Assembly (NCBI GenBank): GCA_003248865.1
Contig: QFPK01000006.1
Span: forward strand, 1 to 64,000
Direction: 5' to 3'
DNA: 64,000 nucleotides
Origin: Sphingomonas sp.
GTDB taxonomy: Bacteria; Pseudomonadota; Alphaproteobacteria; Sphingomonadales; Sphingomonadaceae
Shown here: positions 25,666 to 34,121 of the stretch, in pieces
Position numbering within the stretch: the first letter of the stretch is position 1
How the letters are laid out: each line of letters starts with the position of its first letter
Made by a program: the position numbers and the translations under genes
Notes under the pieces: model-generated
What the model saw: the letters and a program-made list of their open reading frames with translations, nothing else
Told to the model about the DNA's origin: nothing
Databases searched by the model: none

Positions 25666-27547
25666 CGAGCAGGGCCTTCAGGGCCGGCAGCAGCTCCACC
25701 GGGGCGGACGCCCGGGCGGGAATGGAATAGCCCATGCAGGTCAGGCAATGCGCCTGCACCGTGGGGCCGTTGGCGACGGAGATCGCGGCCTGCACCTGCG
25801 CCGCGGCCTGCAACCGGGAGATCGCCACCGCGCGCCCCATGGCATCCCGGCTCATCGCGCTGTTGTCGGCCGCTTCGCCGCCTTCCAGCTTGGAGATCAG
25901 TTGCACCAGCAGCGACCGGGGCGGCATCATCACCTTGATGCGCGGCTCGCCTTTCAGCTCTGCGCGGCGCCCGGCCTCGCGGATGGCGGTCTGCAGGTCG
26001 CCATATTGGTCGATCAGCTTCAGCTGCTTGGCCCGCGTGCCGGACCACACCCGGCCTTCCGCGATCGGCTCCACTTCGGCCACAGGCAGCTTGCGCGCGG
26101 CCGCCACCAACCCCACGAACTGCTTGTAGATGTCCTGCACGCCCGCCTGGATCAGCGTCCGCGTCGGGTCGTTCAGCCCGCCCACCACGTCCGGCTGGCC
26201 GGAAAAGGGCGTGGTCTTCACGCCGTCGGTCGAAACCCCCAGCTGCTTCAGCGTGCCTTCGAAGGTGGGGATCACCCCGAACACGCCGATGGAGCCGGTC
26301 ACGGTGGCCGGGCTGGCGAAGATCATGTCGGCGCCGGTTCCCACCCAATATCCGCCGCTGGCCGCCACCGGGCCAAAGCTCGCGATCACCGGGATCTTCT
26401 GCGCCCGTGCCTCCAGCATCGCCTGCCGGATCTCTTCGGAGGCCAGCACGGAACCGCCGCCCGAATCCACCCGCACCACGATGGCCTTCACGTCCTTGTC
26501 GGTGACTGCATCTTCGATCAAACGCCGGATCGTTGCGCCGCCTGCCGTCCCCGGGGGGGCGTCTCCATCGACGATGCTGCCGGCCACATGCACCACGGCC
26601 ACCGCAGGCCCGGTCTCTCCCACAGGCCGCCGCGCCGCCCAATAGTCCCGCACATCGATGCGCTTGAAGTCGCCCGGCCGGTCGGGCTCGTCGCCGTCGC
26701 CCAGCTTTTCCTTCAACCGCGCACGCCAAGCGTTCTCGCTGATGACTTCGTCCACGAAGCCGGCATTCTTCGCCAGTTCGGCCTGGGTCTGGTTGGCGCC
26801 TGCCACCCGCTGGGGCCAACTCGCCAGCGTCGCCGCCACGTCCAGCTCCTGCCGCTCGGCCTGCACCGTCGCACGCCAGGTCGACCACAGGTCGTCCGCC
26901 AGCGTCTGGTCGGCTTCCTTCGCCGCCGGGGAGGCTTCGTTGCGCGTGAACGGTTCCACGAAGCTCTTGTAGGTGCCCACCCGGAACACCTCCACATTCA
27001 CCTTCAGCTTGTCGAGCGCGTCCTTGAAATAGAGGTTGCTGCCCCCCGGCCCGCTCAGCGCCATCGCGCCCAGCGGAGAGATGCCGATGCTGTCGGCATG
27101 GGCCGCCAGATAATAGCCGGCGTCGGTATAGGCGGTCGCCCAGGCCTCCACCCGCTTCTTCTTGGCACGGAAGCGCTTCAGCGCGGCGCCCACGCTCTGC
27201 AGATTGGCCTGCCCGCCGCCCATGAAGCTGTCCAGGTTCAGCGTGATCATGCTGATCGACGAATCGTCGGCCGCCTTGTCGATGGCGCGCACCAGCGCCA
27301 GCGTGTCGGTTTCCGGGATCACCTGCTGCCCGCCCAGCAGCGCCATCGGCTCCAGCTCGGTCGGCTGGTCCACCAGCAGCCCGTCCAGCCGGATGTCCAG
27401 CGCGGCGCCGTTGGGCACGGACACCGCCGATGGCCCGCCCATCGACAACCCGGCCCACAGCAGCCCGAACAGCAGCAGCATGAAGATCAGCACCAGGGCG
27501 TCCTTCACGCCCACCAGAAATGTCCAGACACCCTTCAGGAACTGCAT
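25658..27547 (-). CDS. sppA: Signal peptide peptidase SppA, 67K type
   Basis: This 629-residue protein is a tandem-domain SppA: an N-terminal membrane anchor (about 16-34), a first S49-like domain carrying the general base Lys194 (GTYKSFVEPF), and a second domain with the nucleophile Ser397 (GPVAASGGYWVG) after VRVDSGGGSVLASEEIRQA. The split Lys/Ser dyad is the E. coli-type arrangement. It degrades cleaved signal peptides in the inner membrane. The frame runs far upstream, but the ATG at 27547 gives the usual MQFLKGVWTFLVGVKDALVL start. Confidence 0.93.
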   Translation of the reverse strand: MQFLKGVWTFLVGVKDALVLIFMLLLFGLLWAGLSMGGPSAVSVPNGAALDIRLDGLLVDQPTELEPMALLGGQQVIPETDTLALVRAIDKAADDSSISMITLNLDSFMGGGQANLQSVGAALKRFRAKKKRVEAWATAYTDAGYYLAAHADSIGISPLGAMALSGPGGSNLYFKDALDKLKVNVEVFRVGTYKSFVEPFTRNEASPAAKEADQTLADDLWSTWRATVQAERQELDVAATLASWPQRVAGANQTQAELAKNAGFVDEVISENAWRARLKEKLGDGDEPDRPGDFKRIDVRDYWAARRPVGETGPAVAVVHVAGSIVDGDAPPGTAGGATIRRLIEDAVTDKDVKAIVVRVDSGGGSVLASEEIRQAMLEARAQKIPVIASFGPVAASGGYWVGTGADMIFASPATVTGSIGVFGVIPTFEGTLKQLGVSTDGVKTTPFSGQPDVVGGLNDPTRTLIQAGVQDIYKQFVGLVAAARKLPVAEVEPIAEGRVWSGTRAKQLKLIDQYGDLQTAIREAGRRAELKGEPRIKVMMPPRSLLVQLISKLEGGEAADNSAMSRDAMGRAVAISRLQAAAQVQAAISVANGPTVQAHCLTCMGYSIPARASAPVELLPALKALLVD

Positions 27548-27662
27548 GCGACCGGCTCCGACTTGAATCCTCTCAGCCTTAGCGGCTGGCGGGCAAGTTG
27601 CAATGCGCCCCGAAGGGCGCTCCCGCGTTGACTTCCCCGCGCGGCCCCGCGATTCTGCACCC

Positions 27663-28739
27663 ATGGATATCCGCCGTGAAGATCTGGACGCCGCCGTAGA
27701 GGCCGGTGTCATCGATGCCCGCTCCAGAGAGCGCCTCATCGCGTTCGCCCAACAGAGGCTGCAAGGCGCCGGGCCGGACAATGAGAGCTTCCGCCTGCTG
27801 ACGGGCTTCAACGACATCTTCGTCGCGCTGGCATGCCTGCTGGTGCTGGGCGCCTTGCCGGCGCTGATGCCCACGCTGCCGGCTGCCGTGCTCACGGCGG
27901 GGCTCAGCTGGGGGCTGGCGGAATATTTCACGCGGCGGCGGCGCATGGCGCTGCCGTCCATCGTGCTGCTGCTGGCATTTGTGGGTTCGGTGTTCGTGGG
28001 CGTGTTCACGGCGATCACCGCAGGCGGCCATTGGGGCAGGGCGGTCCAGCAGGTGTGGCAACAGGGCCAGTTCGTGGCCGTGCTGGCGCCCACCATGGTC
28101 GCCGGGCTTGCGGCCGCAGCGGCAGCCGCTCTGCACTGGCGCCGGTTCCGCGTGCCGATCACGCTGGCGGCAGGCGCGGCGGCACTGGCCATCGGCGCGG
28201 TCGCGCTGGTCGGTGCGGTTATCCCGTCCGAACTCGCCATGCGCGTCGCGGCTTTCCTGGCTGGTCTGGGCATCTTCGCGGCGGGCATGTTTTACGACAT
28301 GCGCGATCGGGATCGCGTGACCCGCAACACCGATATCGCCTTCTGGCTGCACCTGCTGGCGGCGCCGCTGATCGTGCACAGCGTGTTCAAGTTCACCGGC
28401 GTGCTCGATTCCGGCGCCAGCACTGGCGGTGCCGTTGTCGTGCTGCTGCTCTATGCCGCGCTCACCTTCGTCGCGCTCGTCATCGACAGGCGCGCGCTTC
28501 TGGTGTCGGCGCTGGTCTATGTGCTGGTGGCGCTGCAGGGCCTGTTCGAGGCGGGGCGGGTGGCGGCGGGCTTCGGCCTCACCGCCCTCATTCTGGGCAG
28601 CTTCCTGGTGATGCTGTCGGCGGCCTGGGCTAGTCTTCGCCGTCGCCTTCTTGCACTGTTGCCGGCTTCGTGGGCCGCGCGGCTGCCATCCGCTGGTCCG
28701 CCGGCTGACCCGCCAGCTGCTGGCCGGGCGCCGGCCTGA
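27663..28739 (+). CDS. Polytopic membrane protein of unknown function
   Basis: The 358-residue protein has a short hydrophilic N-terminus (MDIRREDLDAAVEAGVIDARSRERLIAFAQQR), then about nine to ten hydrophobic helices, and a Pro/Ala-rich tail. The N-terminal helix resembles the start of DUF2157/DUF4401-type bacterial membrane proteins, but assignment to a named family is not certain. No transport motif is seen. Its last 110 bp overlap the convergent small lipoprotein gene. Confidence 0.65.
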   Translation: MDIRREDLDAAVEAGVIDARSRERLIAFAQQRLQGAGPDNESFRLLTGFNDIFVALACLLVLGALPALMPTLPAAVLTAGLSWGLAEYFTRRRRMALPSIVLLLAFVGSVFVGVFTAITAGGHWGRAVQQVWQQGQFVAVLAPTMVAGLAAAAAAALHWRRFRVPITLAAGAAALAIGAVALVGAVIPSELAMRVAAFLAGLGIFAAGMFYDMRDRDRVTRNTDIAFWLHLLAAPLIVHSVFKFTGVLDSGASTGGAVVVLLLYAALTFVALVIDRRALLVSALVYVLVALQGLFEAGRVAAGFGLTALILGSFLVMLSAAWASLRRRLLALLPASWAARLPSAGPPADPPAAGRAPA

Positions 28740-28923
28740 TCGCAGCCCACACCGGCTCCCCGCGCGCATCGCGCGGAATCTCGCCCCAGGTCACGGCGCC
28801 CCGGTGCATGCCGCTTGACGTGTAGAGAGGCGCAGGCGCACAGGCTGCCAGTCCGACCAGTGAGGCCAGCACCGCCAGCTTCGCAACAGAGCCTGTCCGG
28901 CTCGCTCCCCGAATGATGTTCAT
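28630..28923 (-). CDS. Small predicted lipoprotein
   Basis: The 97-residue product starts MNIIRGASRTGSVAKLAVLASLVGLAAC, a lipoprotein signal with lipobox LAAC at residues 25-28. The mature part contains a conserved-looking segment (MHRGAVTWGEIPRDARGEPVWAAIRPAP) and a polar Gln/Ala/Pro tail. No function is recognised. It diverges from the RNA methyltransferase gene (45 bp between starts), and its C-terminal coding region overlaps the opposing membrane-protein gene. The clear signal supports a real gene despite the overlap. Confidence 0.62.
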   Translation of the reverse strand: MNIIRGASRTGSVAKLAVLASLVGLAACAPAPLYTSSGMHRGAVTWGEIPRDARGEPVWAAIRPAPGQQLAGQPADQRMAAARPTKPATVQEGDGED

Positions 28924-28968
28924 ACGTTTCTGTCCATTAACGCCAACAGGATAAGCCCCCTTTCTCAT

Positions 28969-30177
28969 ATGACAGGCTCGTTGCATAGCGTGGTGATCGA
29001 ACGGTTCGCCGCACGCGGGGATGGCGTCGCCGCAGACGGCCGCTTCGTGCCCGGGGCTGTTCCGGGCGACCAGCTGCTGCCCGACGGAAGCCTTGTCTTC
29101 GGCCCGGATCATGTCGAACCGCCCTGCCGCCACTTCGGCGAATGCGGCGGCTGCCAGCTGCAGCATGTCTCTGATCGGCTGATCGCGGCCTTCGCCCGGG
29201 ATCGCATCCTCGCCCCGCTCGCCCGCTCAGGGATTGAGCCGCAACAGGTGATGCCGGTGCACGTCTCGCCCGAAGGCAGCCGCCGCCGCACCGCGTTCCG
29301 GGCCACCCGCACCGACGGGCAGGTGCGGCTGGGCTTCAACGCCGAAGGCGCGCACCGGCTGGTGAACATGGAAGAATGCCCGGTGCTGCATCCGGCGCTG
29401 TTCGCGCTGGTGGAACCACTGCGCGCGCTGCTCGGCCCCATGCTCGCCGAACGCTCTGCCATCGGCATCACCATGACGCTGACGGACACCGGCGTCGATC
29501 TTCTGCTCGCCAATCTTCAGGCCAACAGCGTGCCCCGGATCGAGGGGCTCACCCGGTTCGCGGCCGAACATGGCCTTGCCCGCCTCTCGGTCGAAGGGCC
29601 GATGGGGGTGGAAACCGTCGTCGCCAACGCGGACCCGGTGCTGCGCATGGGCGGCGTGCCCGTCACCCTGCCGCCCGCCGCCTTCCTGCAGGCCACCGCC
29701 GATGGAGAAGCAGCGCTCGTCGGCGCCGTCACTGCCATCCTGGGCGATGCAGCGCGCGTGACGGACCTGTTCGCGGGCAGCGGCACCTTCGCCTTTCCCG
29801 CCAGCCGTTCGGCGCAGGTCCATGCCGTGGATGGCGCGGGCCCGGCGATTCGCGCCCTGGGCGAAGCCGCGCGCAGGGCAGGGCGGCCGGTCGCCACCGA
29901 GCATCGGGACCTGTTCCGCAAGCCGCTGTCGGCCGAGGAACTGTCGCGCTTCGACGCCGCCATCATCGATCCGCCGCGCGCGGGCGCCATCGCGCAGACG
30001 GAACAGCTCGCCGGCAGCCGCATTCCAGTCGTGGCCGCCGTCAGTTGCAACCCCGCCACCTTCGTCCGCGATGCCGAGCGGCTGGTGGCGGCAGGTTTCC
30101 GCCTCGGGCGGCTCTGGCCGGTCGCACAGTTCCGCTGGTCCACCCATGTGGAGCTGGTCGCCGAATTCCGGCGCTAA
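28969..30177 (+). CDS. Class I SAM-dependent RNA methyltransferase (RumA/RlmD-like)
   Basis: The 402-residue protein is an m5U-type methyltransferase. It has an N-terminal TRAM-like region, a 4Fe-4S site (Cys53, Cys59, Cys62 in CRHFGECGGCQLQH, with a fourth Cys in MEECPVLHP), the SAM-binding VTDLFAGSGTFAFP, DPPRAGA, and the catalytic Cys in VAAVSCNPATFVRDA. The likely target is a uridine in 23S rRNA or tRNA; the exact site cannot be decided. It is followed 4 bp later by the DMT transporter gene. Confidence 0.87.
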   Translation: MTGSLHSVVIERFAARGDGVAADGRFVPGAVPGDQLLPDGSLVFGPDHVEPPCRHFGECGGCQLQHVSDRLIAAFARDRILAPLARSGIEPQQVMPVHVSPEGSRRRTAFRATRTDGQVRLGFNAEGAHRLVNMEECPVLHPALFALVEPLRALLGPMLAERSAIGITMTLTDTGVDLLLANLQANSVPRIEGLTRFAAEHGLARLSVEGPMGVETVVANADPVLRMGGVPVTLPPAAFLQATADGEAALVGAVTAILGDAARVTDLFAGSGTFAFPASRSAQVHAVDGAGPAIRALGEAARRAGRPVATEHRDLFRKPLSAEELSRFDAAIIDPPRAGAIAQTEQLAGSRIPVVAAVSCNPATFVRDAERLVAAGFRLGRLWPVAQFRWSTHVELVAEFRR

Positions 30178-30181
30178 GGTC

Positions 30182-31087
30182 ATGCTCAGCGGCCCACGCC
30201 TTGGTATCGCGCTCCGCACCGTTGCGGCCGTCAGCTTCTCGGTGATGGGCGCGCTGTTCAAGCTGGCTGCCGAAACGGGCGATGCCAGTGCAGCGGAAAT
30301 GCTGTTCTATCGCGCGGCGGTCGGCATTCCGGTGCTTCTGGTCTGGGTTCTGACGGGGCCGGGGCTGGCGCAGCTGGGCACGAAGCGGCCGTTCATGCAT
30401 GCGGGCCGCGCGCTGCTGGGCAATGCCGCCATCCTCTGCACCTTCCAGGCGCTGACGATGCTGCCGCTGGCCGAAATCACCACCATCGGCTTCATGGCGC
30501 CGGTGTTCGCCACCATCCTGTCATTCCTGATCCTGCGGGAACAAGTCGGCCCGCACCGCTGGTTCGCAGTGTTCTGCGGTTTCGCGGGCGTCGCCATCAT
30601 CATGCAGCCGGGCCACAGCGGGCAGGCGCTGCCCGCGCTGGGCCTCGCGCTGGCGCTGGTGGGGGCGCTGGGCGCGGCGGGCGTCACCATCGCCGTGCGG
30701 CAGATGCGCGGCGAGCATGTGGCGGCAATCGTGTTCTGGTTCATGTCGCTCTCGCTCGTCACCAGCGGCCTGATGCTGCCCTTCGCCGGCCATTGGCACG
30801 ACTGGCCCACGCTGCTCCTGCTGCTGGGCGGCGGCGCTGCCGGGATTGTCGCCCAGATCACCATGACCAGCTCGCTGCGCCACGCCGCCGTCTCGGTGCT
30901 GATGCCGTTCGATTACATCCAGCTGCTGGGCGCCATCGCCTTCGGCTGGTTCCTGATGTCGGACGTGCCGGGGTGGACGACGCTGGCAGGGGGCGCCCTT
31001 ATCGCGCTCTCCGGCCTCTACACGGTTTGGCGGGAATACAGGTTGCAACGCGCGCAGGATGTGCGGCCGCCACAATCTGTCAGCTGA
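30182..31087 (+). CDS. EamA/DMT-family transporter
   Basis: The 301-residue protein has ten predicted helices in two EamA repeats. The first includes LFYRAAVGIPVLLVWVL and the AILCTFQALTMLPLAEITTIGFMAPVFATILSFLILREQVG core; the second ends VSVLMPFDYIQLLGAIAFGWFLMSDVPGWTTLAGGALIALSGLYTVWRE. It resembles metabolite exporters of the RhaT/YdcZ class; the substrate is unknown. The ATG at 30182 is preferred over the long open frame upstream, which belongs to another gene's coding region. Confidence 0.85.
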   Translation: MLSGPRLGIALRTVAAVSFSVMGALFKLAAETGDASAAEMLFYRAAVGIPVLLVWVLTGPGLAQLGTKRPFMHAGRALLGNAAILCTFQALTMLPLAEITTIGFMAPVFATILSFLILREQVGPHRWFAVFCGFAGVAIIMQPGHSGQALPALGLALALVGALGAAGVTIAVRQMRGEHVAAIVFWFMSLSLVTSGLMLPFAGHWHDWPTLLLLLGGGAAGIVAQITMTSSLRHAAVSVLMPFDYIQLLGAIAFGWFLMSDVPGWTTLAGGALIALSGLYTVWREYRLQRAQDVRPPQSVS

Positions 31088-31169
31088 TCACGCGCGCCAC
31101 AACATTGCGCAGGCGTTACATACACTGATTGACAGAAACCCTTCAGATTTCGCGATAAAGGCCACTCAG

Positions 31170-31202
31170 CCCGAAGCTGATCGAAGGGTCGGCGGCTTCG
31201 GG
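31170..31202 (+). promoter_or_regulatory. Hairpin in the leader of the PEPxxWA-CTERM gene
   Basis: CCCGAAGC (31170-31177) and GCTTCGGG (31195-31202) form a perfect 8-bp stem 18 bp before the start codon at 31220. It could modulate translation or end upstream transcription. Confidence 0.35.
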
Positions 31203-31219
31203 TGAGAAAGGGTCGTTTT

Positions 31220-31801
31220 ATGAAACTCAACATCCTGATCACAGGAGTTGCCTGGGCCTTGCTGGGAACGGCAGCAAGCGCGGCAACCCTGTTCACGCAA
31301 GACACGCCCACCGGCGCACTGACGAGCCCCGGCTCCGTCAGCTACCAGTTCGAAGCCAATGCCGGCGCCGGCCTCACCAGCTTCACGCTGAACGGCTATG
31401 CCTCACTGGACGGCGAAGGCAATGGCTACACCGATGTCTTCACCCTCAGCCTGAACGGCACCGGCATCCTGTCGGGCAGCTACAATCTGGGCGGTGGCGG
31501 TTATGACATCACCTATTTTGCGCCGGTCGGCAGCAGCGTCTCGATCAGCACGCCCGGCTCCTGGGCCGGCGGCACGGGCCTGTTCAGCGTTCCGCTGGCG
31601 CTCACCACGGGCACCAACACGCTGACGCTCAGCTATTCCGGCAACGCGCAGGGCCTCGGCGACGAAGGCTGGGGCGTGTCAAATCTCAGCGTCACCGGCG
31701 GCGTCCCCGAACCCGCCACCTGGGCCATGCTGGTGGCCGGCTTCGGCTTCGTGGGCGCCTCGCTCCGCCGCCGCCCGCCTGTCGGCGCCGCCCTGGCGTA
31801 A
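31220..31801 (+). CDS. PEPxxWA-CTERM sorting domain protein
   Basis: This 193-residue exported protein has a signal peptide (MKLNILITGVAWALLGTAASA), a Gly/Thr/Ser-rich beta domain, and the C-terminal signal VPEPATWAMLVAGFGFVGASLRRR. The PEP motif, helix and basic cluster are recognised by an exosortase that cleaves the tail and releases the protein to the surface or matrix. The beta domain is not assigned to a named family. No exosortase gene lies in this window. The ATG at 31220 is preferred because it begins the signal peptide; an in-frame start six codons upstream is possible. Confidence 0.85.
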   Translation: MKLNILITGVAWALLGTAASAATLFTQDTPTGALTSPGSVSYQFEANAGAGLTSFTLNGYASLDGEGNGYTDVFTLSLNGTGILSGSYNLGGGGYDITYFAPVGSSVSISTPGSWAGGTGLFSVPLALTTGTNTLTLSYSGNAQGLGDEGWGVSNLSVTGGVPEPATWAMLVAGFGFVGASLRRRPPVGAALA

Positions 31802-32343
31802 CGGGCTTCTCCTCCCCTCTCGCAACTGTAAGACCTGCGGCGAGAGGGGGTCAGGAGGACCAAAGGCACCTTGTCCCTTTGGTTGCCCTGTTTGGCGGCC
31901 TCGCTCTCACCACTCTCACCGACGCCGGCGGATTCGATCCGCGCGATCACCGGGCTCCGCTTGCCGACCACCCGTCTCGGCCACGAACGGGTCTGGTCCA
32001 CAGGCGACAACAGCTTCGACATCTTCACCTCGGCCCGACCAGGCTTTCGAGCAGACGATGCAGAAAATCTGGTCGGGTCCCGGATCCCGAGCCGGACTGA
32101 CGGATCGCCAGCCACAAGGGCTATCTGGATGCCTGCCTGGCATGATGCACGACATGCAGGTGGAAAGCCCACTGCCGCTGCTTCAGCCCTGACATGATTG
32201 GCGGGCGGCAGAACAGTCAAACAATCTTACAGCCTGCTGCTGCTCGCCCGGGAAAAGGGCAATGGAATCAAGACGCCTGCCGATGGCATATTTCTTGCTC
32301 GAAATACGGCGCCGGCACTGGCGCCGGCACGAAGGAGTGCCGC
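31802..32343. other. 542-bp gap without a recognisable gene
   Basis: The gap between two PEPxxWA-CTERM genes has no frame with convincing codon use or a known domain. The one clear feature is a hairpin at 31814-31849 (CCCCTCTCGC / GCGAGAGGGG, 10-bp stem, 16-base loop), 12 bp after the upstream stop. A GGATTCGATCC near 31930 resembles a tRNA T-arm, but its loop is too short. Open frames of about 80-110 codons exist on both strands but look random. It may hold a decayed gene or an RNA. Confidence 0.5.
31814..31849 (+). terminator. Hairpin after the first PEPxxWA-CTERM gene
   Basis: CCCCTCTCGC pairs perfectly with GCGAGAGGGG across a 16-base loop, 12 bp after the stop at 31801. It lacks a T-run. 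Confidence 0.45.
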
Positions 32344-32940
32344 ATGCTCGGGAGATTGCCTGTCGCCGCCGCTGTCGCCGCCTGCCTGTCGCTGCCTGCA
32401 TCTGCCGACGCAGCCGTGGTCGCCGGCCCGGATCATGGCGGCTATGCCACTTTCACCGACACGCTCACCGGGCGAAGCTGGATCAGGCTGGACAGTTTCT
32501 TCAACGTCAGCTTCAACCATATGGCATCCACTGTGCAGGCCGCTGGCTTCACCGTCGCTGGACTGGGCGATGTGTCGGCCCTTCTGCTCAGCCTGCCGCT
32601 CGACGAGCCCAGCAACTGGTCAGCCTATGCTGATGTGATGGGCAGCGCGCCGTACAGAGGGCTCATATGGGGTGCCTTCGATATCCCGAACCCAAATGCG
32701 ATGGGCTGGGGCTATGCCTATGAGGGTGCGGCCTGGACTATCGGAACCGGGTTCGGATCGCGCGACGAGATTCAGAATGAGGGCACTGATGAAGCCGATC
32801 TCAACATCTTCGCCTATGTTTCGGGTGATGCCGCTCCTGCCGTTCCCGAACCCGCCAGTTGGGCCCTGCTGATCACCGGCTTCGGCATCACCGGATTCGC
32901 GCTGCGCCGCCGCCGCGTGCCCGAGACAACAGCCGCCTGA
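32344..32940 (+). CDS. PEPxxWA-CTERM sorting domain protein
   Basis: The 198-residue protein has a signal peptide (MLGRLPVAAAVAACLSLPASADA), a central domain with LTGRSWIRLDSFFNVSFNHMAS and VQAAGFTVAGLGDVSALL, and the sorting tail VPEPASWALLITGFGITGFALRRRR. The domain resembles other exported proteins describing a TGxxWLDL-like segment found in PEP-CTERM proteins, but the role is unknown. The ATG at 32344 follows an AAGGAG site. It is not similar in its core to the upstream neighbour. Confidence 0.85.
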   Translation: MLGRLPVAAAVAACLSLPASADAAVVAGPDHGGYATFTDTLTGRSWIRLDSFFNVSFNHMASTVQAAGFTVAGLGDVSALLLSLPLDEPSNWSAYADVMGSAPYRGLIWGAFDIPNPNAMGWGYAYEGAAWTIGTGFGSRDEIQNEGTDEADLNIFAYVSGDAAPAVPEPASWALLITGFGITGFALRRRRVPETTAA

Positions 32941-32947
32941 AACGCGA

Positions 32948-32975
32948 AGGGCGGATGCATCGCTGCATCCGCCCT
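32948..32975. terminator. Bidirectional terminator-like hairpin
   Basis: AGGGCGGATGCA and TGCATCCGCCCT form a 12-bp perfect stem with loop TCGC, followed by CGTTT. It lies between two convergent genes (stops at 32940 and 33000). Confidence 0.75.
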
Positions 32976-32999
32976 CGTTTCCCGGTCTCTGGCCCGAAC

Positions 33000-34049
33000 T
33001 CAGCCGAACAGCTTCGCCCAGCCGCGCTTGGCGCGATCCTTCCAGTAGCCGCGGTGGTACGCGTCGGAGGCCAGCAGCGGCATCACGCTGCCCGCTTCCG
33101 CGAACACCATTTGCTCGATGCCGGTGTTCACCTTGCCCCAGCTCGCCGCTTCCTGCAGCGTGGAAGACGAGCAGGCGCCGTCGCGCACGTCGGCCACCGT
33201 GATCTGCACGGCATATTTGTGCACTTCCACATCCTCATGGCCCAGGATCTCGGCGCAGACGACGGTGTCCTGGATGAAGTTCTTCGGCACGCCGCCGCCG
33301 ATCATCAGCAGGCCGGTGGTGCCCGCCTTGATCTTGATCTCGGTCAGTTCGCGGAAGTCGGCGATGGCGTCCAGCACCATATAGGGCTGGCCTTCCTTGG
33401 CGCGGTCCACCTGATGCTTCACCAGCCCGAAACCGGCCGAGGAATCCACGAACGCCGGGCAGAAGATCGGCACGTCATGCTCATAGGCGAGCTTGACGAG
33501 GCTGTTCTCCTTCTTGCCGTGCTCCACCAGATATTTGCCCATCTCGCGGATGAACGCGCGGCTGGAATAGGCGCGCGGTTCCAGCGAGTTGGCGATCTTG
33601 TTGATGGTGAAGTCGCAGTCCTGCAGCTGCTCTTCATCGATATAGGTGTCGTAGATGCGATCGATATACAGCGAACGCAGCGTGTCGTCGTCCGGCACTT
33701 CCAGCGCCTGATAATGCTTGTGGCCAAGGCCCTCGAAGAAATCCATGTCCACGATGGTGGCGCCGGTGGCGATCACCACATCCACCATGTTGTTGCGGAT
33801 CAGCTCCGCATACAGGTCCATGCAGCCCCCGGCCGAGGTGGAGCCCGCGATCACCAGACACACGGTGCAATCCTTGTCGGACAGCATCTGGTTGTAGATG
33901 CCGGTCGCGCGCGCAAGGTCGCGGCTGGTGAAGCTCATGTTCGCCATCTGGTCGATGATCGGACGGGCATCGAAGCTCTTGATGTCGATATGCTCGACCT
34001 TCTTGGAAAGAAGCTCGGCCTTCCGCTGTGCGTTCACTTGCTCGCTCAT
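33000..34049 (-). CDS. Deoxyhypusine synthase-like protein, probable homospermidine synthase
   Basis: This 349-residue protein belongs to the deoxyhypusine synthase family, NAD-dependent enzymes that transfer the aminobutyl group of spermidine. The NAD/Gly-rich segments VIAGSTSAGG, VIATGATIVDMDFFEG and LLMIGGGVPKNFIQ are present, and the active-site Lys (about residue 306) is kept in ASWGKVN. Bacteria lack eIF5A, so the usual target is absent. Its partner, an ornithine decarboxylase 72 bp upstream on the same strand, would supply putrescine; homospermidine synthesis is therefore the likely role (inference). The ATG at 34049 follows GGAGA; an upstream TTG is rejected. Confidence 0.85.
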   Translation of the reverse strand: MSEQVNAQRKAELLSKKVEHIDIKSFDARPIIDQMANMSFTSRDLARATGIYNQMLSDKDCTVCLVIAGSTSAGGCMDLYAELIRNNMVDVVIATGATIVDMDFFEGLGHKHYQALEVPDDDTLRSLYIDRIYDTYIDEEQLQDCDFTINKIANSLEPRAYSSRAFIREMGKYLVEHGKKENSLVKLAYEHDVPIFCPAFVDSSAGFGLVKHQVDRAKEGQPYMVLDAIADFRELTEIKIKAGTTGLLMIGGGVPKNFIQDTVVCAEILGHEDVEVHKYAVQITVADVRDGACSSSTLQEAASWGKVNTGIEQMVFAEAGSVMPLLASDAYHRGYWKDRAKRGWAKLFG

Positions 34050-34072
34050 GTTCGTCTCCAACAGGAATAGAA

Positions 34073-34094
34073 CCCCACCGCCGAAGCGGTGGGG
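34073..34094 (-). promoter_or_regulatory. Intercistronic UUCG hairpin between the decarboxylase and DHS-like genes
   Basis: On the minus strand the sequence folds as CCCCACCGC-TTCG-GCGGTGGGG, a 9-bp stem closed by a C(UUCG)G tetraloop, one of the most stable RNA hairpins. It lies 28 bp after the decarboxylase stop and 24 bp before the DHS-like ATG. It may be an attenuator or an mRNA stability element. Confidence 0.6.
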
Positions 34095-34121
34095 GAAAAG
34101 AATGAAACCTTGATGACGCGG

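Noticed and set aside
31925..31945. tRNA-like GGATTCGATCC
   Set aside because: The would-be T loop has five bases rather than seven, and no acceptor, D or anticodon arms can be built around it.
31871..32197. Possible 108-codon gene in the gap
   Set aside because: No ribosome site, no hydrophobic or domain pattern, and several other frames are equally open there.
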